Program-made: the position numbers and the translations under genes
Notes under the pieces: generated by a model
Databases searched by the model: none
Told to the model about the DNA's origin: nothing
What the model saw: only the letters and a program-made list of their open reading frames with translations
DNA from: Chitinophagaceae bacterium
Lineage (GTDB): Bacteria > Bacteroidota > Bacteroidia > Chitinophagales > Chitinophagaceae
DNA: 7,631 bases
NCBI GenBank assembly: GCA_016741945.1
Contig: JACVCQ010000101.1
Location: 1-7,631 of the forward strand
Direction: 5' to 3'
Shown here: one piece after another, positions 1 through 4,872 of the stretch
How the letters are laid out: every line of letters begins with the position of its first letter
Position numbering within the stretch: the stretch's first letter is position 1

Positions 1-58
1 GAACTGAATCTTTGTTTGTAAGATAAGCTATAATTCCCGAATTTACAAGCCTTATTAT

Positions 59-1372
59 ATGCAATTCGCCATTGTGGATATCGAAACAACAGGTGGTTTT
101 CCGGAACAACATGGAATGACCGAAATTGCTATCGTATTGCATAATGGTAGCGAAGTAGAGGGTAAGTATGAAACCCTTATCAATCCACATCAGGAAATTC
201 CGCCCTATATCGCTAATATGACCGGTATTTCAGATGCCATGGTGGCAAAAGCACCTTCTTTTGACACCGTTGCAGAAGAAATCTATAACCTCTTATCTGG
301 AAGAATATTTGTAGCACACAATGTAAATTTTGATTACTCTTTTGTGAAGTATCATTTACAAAAGGCAGGTTATCAATTACATGTGCCAAAATTATGTACC
401 ATTCGACTCAGTCGGAAAGTGTTTCCCGGGTTTCGTAAATATGGATTGGGACATCTCTGCAGAGAACTCGATATTCAAATCACCAATCGTCACCGTGCGG
501 GGGGAGATGCTTTGGCCACTGCACAGATACTAGACATGGTTATACAGAACAATGGTCAGCGTTTGATCAAGGAAATGTTGAAAAAAGAAAATCATGGACA
601 AACCTTACCTGCTCATTTACCCGAAAAACAGGTCATGGCTTTGCCGCAAAAACCCGGTGTGTATTATTTCCATGATCAAAAAGACAAGGTACTCTATGTT
701 GGCAAAGCCAAAAATCTAAAGAAAAGAGTGGTGAGCCACTTTACCGGATTAGATATCAGTAAAAAAAGGCAAGAACTTTTGCGTACCGTCTACCGGATAT
801 CTTATGTGGAATGTCCAACAGAGTTTATTGCTTCTTTATTTGAAAGTGTCGAGATCAAAAGACTTTGGCCGATTCACAATAAAAGTCAGAAAAAATTCGA
901 ACAAGTTTGGGGTATTTATCAGTTTGAAGATAACAGGGGTTTTATCCGATTGGGGATTGATAAAAAAAGAAAATATTTACAACCTATTGCGTCCTTCGCT
1001 TTGCTGGCGGATGCTCATCGTATGTTATGGAAATTAGTGAAAATGCATGATCTGCATCCTGCATTGTGTTTTCTTGATCTTACGCCACAACATGAATGGC
1101 CTGATGTGCAAGAATATAATCAGCGTGTAATCACAGCGCTACAATGGATCACCGAACAGAAAGAAACTTTTGTAATTCGTGATCAGTCGGCATATGTATT
1201 GGTAGAAAACGGTGTCTTTTATGGAATGGGCACACCCACTGCAGATATTGCTGTTCATGAATTAGAGACACTGAAGGAACAATTGACCATGTATCCTGAA
1301 AATGAAGTCATCCGTTCTATGATCCGAAATTATACAGAACGCTACCCATCCAAAGTCATTCGTATCGCTTGA
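59..1372 (+). CDS. DEDDh exonuclease - GIY-YIG nuclease fusion protein
   Basis: This 437-residue protein joins two nuclease domains. Residues 1-165 are a DnaQ-like 3'-5' exonuclease. The DEDDh catalytic set is complete: D7 and E9 in VDIETTGG, D92 in AHNVNFD, and H145 and D150 in HRAGGD. Residues about 195-275 are a UvrC/Cho-type GIY-YIG endonuclease with Y202 (PGVYYF), Y213 and R223 (YVGKAKNLKKR) and the metal-binding E262 (LFESVEIKRLWP), so both sites look active. Residues 280-437 are a C-terminal region I do not recognise. No UvrC UVR or helix-hairpin-helix part is seen, so this is Cho-like rather than true UvrC. DnaQ/GIY-YIG fusions are known in several phyla, and a role in DNA repair or damage processing in the cytoplasm is inferred. 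The ATG at 59 is the natural start because the first exonuclease motif begins at residue 3. There is no clear ribosome site, as is usual in Bacteroidota. A TATAAT-like box at 29-34 may be part of its promoter, but this is weak. Confidence 0.93.
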   Translation: MQFAIVDIETTGGFPEQHGMTEIAIVLHNGSEVEGKYETLINPHQEIPPYIANMTGISDAMVAKAPSFDTVAEEIYNLLSGRIFVAHNVNFDYSFVKYHLQKAGYQLHVPKLCTIRLSRKVFPGFRKYGLGHLCRELDIQITNRHRAGGDALATAQILDMVIQNNGQRLIKEMLKKENHGQTLPAHLPEKQVMALPQKPGVYYFHDQKDKVLYVGKAKNLKKRVVSHFTGLDISKKRQELLRTVYRISYVECPTEFIASLFESVEIKRLWPIHNKSQKKFEQVWGIYQFEDNRGFIRLGIDKKRKYLQPIASFALLADAHRMLWKLVKMHDLHPALCFLDLTPQHEWPDVQEYNQRVITALQWITEQKETFVIRDQSAYVLVENGVFYGMGTPTADIAVHELETLKEQLTMYPENEVIRSMIRNYTERYPSKVIRIA

Positions 1373-1377
1373 ATATT

Positions 1378-1474
1378 ATGAGCTTTGAGCTGCGAGCCAT
1401 GAGCAGTTTCAGGAATCTTATTTGATTCAAAAAAAATCTTTACTCTTGCTCGCGGCTCGTAGCTCAAAGCATAT
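1378..1474. repeat. inverted repeat of GAGCnnn heptads
   Basis: The left arm (1378-1405) consists of 7-base units beginning GAGC: GAGCTTT, GAGCTGC, GAGCCAT, GAGC. The right arm (1447-1474) is its imperfect reverse complement, built of GCTCnnn units. I count 23 of 28 positions complementary, rising to 25 of 28 if G-U pairs are allowed. The 41-base spacer holds a small 5-bp hairpin (GAATC 1413-1417 with GATTC 1424-1428) followed by a run of A. The element starts 5 bases after the stop codon of the nuclease gene. A long RNA hairpin at the 3' end of that transcript is plausible, and in the minus direction the inner hairpin is followed by a T run. Function is not known. Confidence 0.75.
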
Positions 1475-1521
1475 CATACAACAAAATTTAAACAAGCCCC
1501 TAAGATTATCCACATCTTTTT

Positions 1522-1549
1522 TTTGCACCCTCTTTTCCTCCTACATTCG
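1522..1549 (+). promoter_or_regulatory. candidate Bacteroidota-type promoter for tex
   Basis: TTTG at 1522-1525 and TACATTCG at 1542-1549 resemble the Bacteroidota -33 TTTG and -7 TAnnTTTG boxes. The second box has one mismatch. The 16-base spacer is slightly shorter than usual. The position, about 40 bases before the tex start, fits. This is pattern matching only. Confidence 0.35.
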
Positions 1550-1587
1550 CTCCCCTGATTTTTTAATTGTCAAAAAGGAAAATGAAT

Positions 1588-3591
1588 ATGTCTGGTTTTG
1601 CTCCCTCGATTGCAGGTAAACTGAATGTCAAACAATCACAAGTACAAGCTGTATTGGATCTTTTCGAAGAAAGTGCCACTATTCCATTTATTGCCCGTTA
1701 CCGAAAAGATAAAACTGGAGGATTGGATGAAGTACAGATCCAACAAATACAGGATGAAGCCAAGTTTCTCAAAGAATTTACAGAACGTAAAACCTTCATC
1801 GAGAAAGCCATCACGGAACAAGGAAAGATGACAGATGAGTTGCAGACAAAAATAAACAATGCCACTACTATTGCTGCATTGGAAGATATTTATCTGCCCT
1901 ATAAACCCAAAAGAAAAACCAAAGCGCAAACGGCACGTGAAAATGGGTTAGAGCCTTTAGCAGATATGATGTTAGCGCAGCAACAGGATGACGTAATGCT
2001 CGAGGCTGCGAAATATATCAATGATAAAGTACTATCGGTTGAAGATGCTTTGCAAGGTGCCAGAGATATCATCGCTGAAATGGTCAATGAAAATGCTGAA
2101 CTGCGTGCCAAAATGCGTAAACTATTTGAAGATACTGCAACGATACAAAGTAAAGTGTTGACAGATAAAGAAACCGAGGGTGTCAAATACAAAGACTATT
2201 TCGATTTTTCTGAACCTATCCATAAAATCCCATCTCACCGTATACTTGCCATACTTCGTGGATTCCTGGAGGGTGTACTGCGCATGAGCATTGCTCCGCT
2301 AGAAGACGATGCTTTGTATTTACTAGAACAGCCATACATCAAAGGAATGAACCCATGGTCTGATCATCTGCGAAAAGCCATTCGAGATGCTTACAGAAGA
2401 TTAATGCAACCCAGCTTGGAATCTGAATCCAGATCAGCATTAAAACAAAAAGCTGATGAAGAAGCGATCACTGTATTTGCTGAAAATCTTCGTCAGTTAT
2501 TATTGAGTGCACCATTAGGACGAAAAAATATACTAGCTATCGATCCCGGTTATCGAACCGGTTGTAAAGTGGTATGCTTGGATAATAAAGGGGATCTCCA
2601 AACAACCGATCTGATCTATGTACATGAAAACAATCGGATTTATGAAAGTGAGCATAAGATTCGAAAACTGGTAGAACAATTTAAAGTAGAAGCCATCGCT
2701 ATTGGTGACGGTACAGCCGGAAGAGAGACAGAACAGTTGATCAAAAAAATGCAATTAGGCTTGCCAGTTTTCTTAGTGAATGAGGATGGAGCATCTGTTT
2801 ATTCTGCTTCTGAAACGGCACGTGAAGAATTTCCGGATCAGGATGTTACGGTTCGTGGTTCAGTCAGCATCGGCCGTCGTTTGATGGATCCCTTGGCGGA
2901 ATTGGTAAAGATTGATCCTAAAAGTATTGGGGTTGGGCAGTACCAACACGACGTAAATCAGTTCCGTTTGAAAGAGCGCTTAGATCAAACAGTGGTAAGT
3001 TGTGTGAATACAGTAGGAGTGAATTTGAATACTGCCAGTAAGCATTTGTTGTCGTATGTGAGTGGTATCGGAGGAACCATGGCAGATAACATCGTGCGTT
3101 ATCGTTCTGAGATTGGTGGGTTTAAAGAAAGAAACCAGTTATTGAAAGTGCCTCGTTTGGGTGCCAAAGCTTTTGAGCAATGCGCAGGTTTCTTACGTAT
3201 CAAAGAAGGTAATAATCCTCTGGACGCTAGTGCGGTTCACCCCGAAGCTTATCCCATTGTAGAAAAGATGGCCGGTGATTTACAAGTAGACGTTAAAGAA
3301 TTGATCGGCAATGAAACATTGGTAAGCAAGATCGATCCTAAGAAATATGTGACAGAGCAGTTTGGTGAATTGACTTTACGTGATATTCTGAATGAGTTAA
3401 AAAAGCCCGGACTTGATCCACGTAGTGAATTGGAGCAATTTGAATTTGCACAGATCTATAAAATAGAAGATGTGCAAGTAGGAATAATTGTGCCCGGTGT
3501 AGTTACCAATCTCACCCGATTTGGGGCATTCGTAGACATAGGTGTAAAGCAGGATGGATTGGTACATGTGCGTGAAATTGCCAACCGATAA
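1588..3591 (+). CDS. tex: Tex, S1 RNA-binding transcription accessory protein, cut short by an in-frame stop
   Basis: Tex is a conserved nucleic-acid-binding protein linked to transcription. The order of parts matches the family: an N-terminal Tex region with FIARYRKDKTGGLDE and LPYKPKRKTKAQTARENGLE; a YqgF/RNase H-like fold with IDPGYRTG at residues 318-325; helix-hairpin-helix motifs around 485-535 (SGIGG 492-496, VPRLGAKAFEQCAGFL from 521); and an S1 domain starting near 630. Codon 668 is TAA (3589-3591), directly after HVREIANR in the middle of the S1 fold. As written, the protein is 667 residues, against about 745 without the stop. I chose ATG 1588 because AGGA at 1576-1579 lies 8 bases upstream. 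ATG 1582 would be only 2 bases from it, and the TTG at 1567 has no ribosome site. Family assignment is near certain. Whether the stop is real, and whether the product works without a full S1 domain, is open. Confidence 0.93.
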   Translation: MSGFAPSIAGKLNVKQSQVQAVLDLFEESATIPFIARYRKDKTGGLDEVQIQQIQDEAKFLKEFTERKTFIEKAITEQGKMTDELQTKINNATTIAALEDIYLPYKPKRKTKAQTARENGLEPLADMMLAQQQDDVMLEAAKYINDKVLSVEDALQGARDIIAEMVNENAELRAKMRKLFEDTATIQSKVLTDKETEGVKYKDYFDFSEPIHKIPSHRILAILRGFLEGVLRMSIAPLEDDALYLLEQPYIKGMNPWSDHLRKAIRDAYRRLMQPSLESESRSALKQKADEEAITVFAENLRQLLLSAPLGRKNILAIDPGYRTGCKVVCLDNKGDLQTTDLIYVHENNRIYESEHKIRKLVEQFKVEAIAIGDGTAGRETEQLIKKMQLGLPVFLVNEDGASVYSASETAREEFPDQDVTVRGSVSIGRRLMDPLAELVKIDPKSIGVGQYQHDVNQFRLKERLDQTVVSCVNTVGVNLNTASKHLLSYVSGIGGTMADNIVRYRSEIGGFKERNQLLKVPRLGAKAFEQCAGFLRIKEGNNPLDASAVHPEAYPIVEKMAGDLQVDVKELIGNETLVSKIDPKKYVTEQFGELTLRDILNELKKPGLDPRSELEQFEFAQIYKIEDVQVGIIVPGVVTNLTRFGAFVDIGVKQDGLVHVREIANR

Positions 3592-3828
3592 TTCAGTGAT
3601 CCGGGCGAGGCATTAAAACTCGGACAAAAAGTACAGGTGAAAGTGATGGAAGTAGATGTACAGCGTAAAAGAATTGCTTTATCTATCAAACAAGCAAGTG
3701 CAGAGGAAAGAGTACAAGGAGACAAGAAACCAAGACGACAAGAAAGTGTCAAGCGTCAGGAAGAGGATTTATCTGCATTGAGTGTGAATGATGCTTTGAA
3801 TGCGTTGAAGAAAAAGTTTGGAAAATAG
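3592..3828 (+). pseudogene. tex: 3' remainder of tex after the in-frame stop
   Basis: The reading frame of tex continues without a shift from 3592 to the TAG at 3826-3828. It encodes the second half of the S1 domain (FSDPGEALKLGQKVQVKV, then KRIALSIKQ) and a charged tail ending NALKKKFGK, which resembles the usual C-terminus of Tex in Bacteroidota. Tex homologues normally read NR(F/Y)(V/I)SDP here, so the stop sits exactly on an expected aromatic residue. One base change from TAT or TAC (Tyr) would create it. The lack of any further damage suggests a very recent mutation, a sequencing or assembly error, or stop readthrough. Restart at ATG 3637 would give a 63-residue fragment lacking most of the S1 fold, which I think is unlikely to be a real gene. 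Confidence 0.85.
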
Positions 3829-3836
3829 GGGGCAAA

Positions 3837-3892
3837 AACAGGGAACAAGAAATAAGAAACAAGGAACAAGAAAGTTTCAAGTAAAAAGTGCC
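3837..3892. repeat. AACAAGA heptad tract
   Basis: Eight units stay in one 7-base register: AACAGGG, AACAAGA, AATAAGA, AACAAGG, AACAAGA, then AAGTTTC, AAGTAAA, AAGTGCC. The first five are close copies. The last three share only the AAG start. The tract begins 8 bases after the true end of the tex frame (3828). Seven is not a multiple of three, so coding use is unlikely. Confidence 0.7.
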
Positions 3893-3954
3893 CAAGTTTA
3901 AATAGCGCCGGACTTTAGTCCGGCGAAAAGAGAATAAGAGCGCTTGTACTTGAA
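3876..3954. repeat. nested palindrome around CGCCGGACT hairpin
   Basis: The core is a perfect 20-base palindromic element, CGCCGGACT (3906-3914) and AGTCCGGCG (3917-3925), separated by two bases, so it would fold as an 8-bp stem with a four-base TTTA loop. Outer arms also pair imperfectly: TTCAAGTA (3876-3883) with TACTTGAA (3947-3954), continuing through a bulge to AAGTGC (3886-3891) with GCGCTT (3940-3945, one G-U pair). No T run follows on the + strand, so it is not a standard intrinsic terminator. It resembles REP-type dispersed palindromes. Confidence 0.65.
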
Positions 3955-3994
3955 GAAGTTACGATTTAATCTGACAGATGGGATTAAAACACGA

Positions 3995-4095
3995 GTTGAT
4001 GAATGTTGCTTTTGATAAAAATCTCTGTGTAACTCCGTGTAAAACTCTGCGCCACCCTGTGGTTAAAAAAGGCGTTGATGAATGGTTCATTTGAT
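3995..4095. repeat. CTCTGTG-type tandem element with flanking direct repeats
   Basis: Four related units of 10-16 bases run from 4023 to 4070: CTCTGTGTAA, CTCCGTGTAAAA, CTCTGCGCCA, CCCTGTGGTTAAAAAA. On the other strand this reads like the ACCACAGAG/GCAGAG/CACGGAG/CACAGAG type of dispersed intergenic repeat that I recall from many unrelated bacterial genomes. It is flanked by two imperfect direct repeats, 3995-4016 and 4074-4095, which share the 11-mer GTTGATGAATG exactly and match at 18 of 22 positions by my count. The spacing between the copies is 79 bases. Confidence 0.65.
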
Positions 4096-4135
4096 TACCA
4101 AACATACCCTATCTTGTTGCCACTAAATTGTCATC

Positions 4136-4669
4136 ATGAAAAAGATTGCCTTGTTCATGGTAGCATCATTGATTGCTGCCACTTCATTTTCACAGGATAA
4201 AGTGAATCCCATTATCAAAGATTTTGGTCCTGTTTATGAGATACCGGATGCGATAGAAAAGCCGGATCCGAAAATGAATTATAAATTACTGGTTGATCTT
4301 GTTATGGGTAGTAGTAAACCCGATACCATCAATTTGGGAATTGAAGCAGCCTGTACCTTACTCAACTTACATGGTGTAGGAGGTGTACCCAAGGAAAACA
4401 TCAACATGATAATGGCGGTCCATAATGCTGCTGGATATACCGTCATGAATAATGAAGCCTATAAAGCGAGATATAAAGTAGATAATCCGAATCTGCCCAT
4501 GATCAAGGCATTGGTGGATGCCGGTGTGAAGATTGTGGTATGTGGACAAACCCTCAAAAAAAGAGGCATTGATCCCTCCACATTAGCTCCCGGTGTAGGT
4601 ATTGCAACTTCTGCATTAACCACCATTACAACACATCAATTGAAAGGATACGCGATGATTAAATGGTAA
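4136..4669 (+). CDS. exported DsrE-like family protein
   Basis: This is a 177-residue protein with a signal peptide: MKK, a hydrophobic stretch at 4-17, and likely cleavage near TSFS-Q at 19-20. It should therefore act in the periplasm. The mature part resembles the DsrE/DsrF/YchN-like fold. A first strand sits at 48-57 (YKLLVDLVMG), a helix with AACTLLNLHG at 71-80, a strand with INMIMAVHNAAG at 89-100, and the segment VKIVVCGQTLKKRGI at 131-145 with the typical cysteine (C136). The C-terminus ITTHQLKGYAMIKW is also typical. Cytoplasmic DsrE relatives pass sulfur atoms on cysteines. Exported single-gene versions such as this are common in Bacteroidota, but their substrate is not established, so no sulfur role is claimed. 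ATG 4136 is chosen because it gives the complete signal peptide. No ribosome site is visible. No other sulfur-relay genes lie nearby, and a terminator follows closely. Confidence 0.85.
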   Translation: MKKIALFMVASLIAATSFSQDKVNPIIKDFGPVYEIPDAIEKPDPKMNYKLLVDLVMGSSKPDTINLGIEAACTLLNLHGVGGVPKENINMIMAVHNAAGYTVMNNEAYKARYKVDNPNLPMIKALVDAGVKIVVCGQTLKKRGIDPSTLAPGVGIATSALTTITTHQLKGYAMIKW

Positions 4670-4672
4670 GAA

Positions 4673-4797
4673 ATGTCTGATGTCTGATGTCGGATTTCTG
4701 ATTTGAAATTTTTATAAAAAAATAAGGCGGCGAACACAATAAGCAGTGTTCGCCGCTTCGTTTTTTCCAATCCGACATCCGACATCCGACATCTGCC
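4673..4797. repeat. inverted ATGTCTG / ATCCGAC heptad arrays
   Basis: The left array (4673-4707) is five 7-base units: ATGTCTG, ATGTCTG, ATGTCGG, ATTTCTG, ATTTGAA. The right array (4770-4797) is four units: ATCCGAC three times, then ATCTGCC. They are imperfect reverse complements: 4673-4697 pairs with 4768-4792 at 22 of 25 positions by my count. The array begins 3 bases after the stop codon of the DsrE-like gene, and the pair encloses the terminator hairpin. Confidence 0.75.
4725..4766 (+). terminator. intrinsic terminator after the DsrE-like gene
   Basis: A perfect 11-bp stem, GCGGCGAACAC (4727-4737) with GTGTTCGCCGC (4746-4756), has an 8-base loop and is followed by TTCGTTTTTT (4757-4766). 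An A-rich stretch lies just before the stem (4715-4725), so it could also work on the minus strand. It lies 55 bases after the stop codon and ends the upstream transcript before the amidohydrolase gene. Confidence 0.88.
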
Positions 4798-4810
4798 TTC
4801 TATGTAATTT

Positions 4811-4839
4811 TCTGCTCAATCTAACAACCAATACATTTT
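4811..4839 (+). promoter_or_regulatory. candidate promoter for the propeller-amidohydrolase gene
   Basis: TACATTTT at 4832-4839 matches the Bacteroidota -7 box TAnnTTTG at all but the last base. TCTG at 4811-4814, 17 bases upstream, is a one-mismatch -33 box. The start codon follows 33 bases later. Placement just after a terminator supports a separate transcript, but the match is only by eye. Confidence 0.3.
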
Positions 4840-4872
4840 CCTTAGTATCTTATCATCTCAAAACCGTACCGA

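Larger units (their letters stand above)
1373..1587. other. intergenic gap between the nuclease gene and tex
   Basis: This 215-base gap holds no convincing gene. Its first half is a large imperfect inverted repeat made of 7-base units (1378-1474). Its second half is pyrimidine-rich and contains the likely tex promoter (1522-1549). The open frames crossing it have no recognisable protein content. Confidence 0.7.
3829..4135. other. intergenic gap rich in short repeats
   Basis: This 307-base gap between tex and the DsrE-like gene has no supported gene. It contains, in order, a 7-base-period tract (3837-3892), a perfect GC-rich palindrome (3906-3925) inside weaker outer arms, and a CTCTGTG-type tandem element (4023-4070) flanked by imperfect direct repeats. 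No good intrinsic terminator follows tex, because the palindrome has no T run. For the downstream gene, only a poor promoter match (TTTG 4090-4093 with TATCTTG 4110-4116) is visible. Confidence 0.7.
4670..4872. other. intergenic gap with terminator and promoter
   Basis: This 203-base gap carries 7-base tandem repeats in opposite orientation (4673-4707 and 4770-4797) around a strong terminator hairpin, then a possible promoter for the next gene (4811-4839). No gene is supported. The forward frame starting at 4746 is an out-of-frame shadow running into the amidohydrolase gene. Confidence 0.7.

Noticed and set aside
1567..1587. TTG at 1567 as the tex start
   Set aside because: There is no ribosome site upstream, the added residues SKRKMN are not typical of Tex, and AGGA at 1576-1579 is well placed for ATG 1588.
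1422..1619. 65-codon forward frame across the gap before tex
   Set aside because: It is made of repeat DNA and the pyrimidine-rich promoter region, overlaps tex out of frame, and has no protein-like content.
3637..3828. 63-codon frame as an independent small gene
   Set aside because: It is in the same frame as tex and encodes the end of the Tex S1 domain and tail, so it is the remainder of tex and not a separate gene.
3906..3925. intrinsic terminator for tex
   Set aside because: The hairpin is strong, but the + strand continues with AAAAGAGAATAAG and not a T run, so standard termination is not supported.
3989..4040. hairpin between ACACGAGTT (3989-3997) and AACTCCGTGT (4031-4040)
   Set aside because: Only 9 pairs with a bulge across a 33-base loop, and pairing does not extend on either side. 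This is likely chance.
3837..4095. CRISPR array
   Set aside because: The repeats are 7-12 bases long with no unique spacers of regular length, and no cas genes are present.
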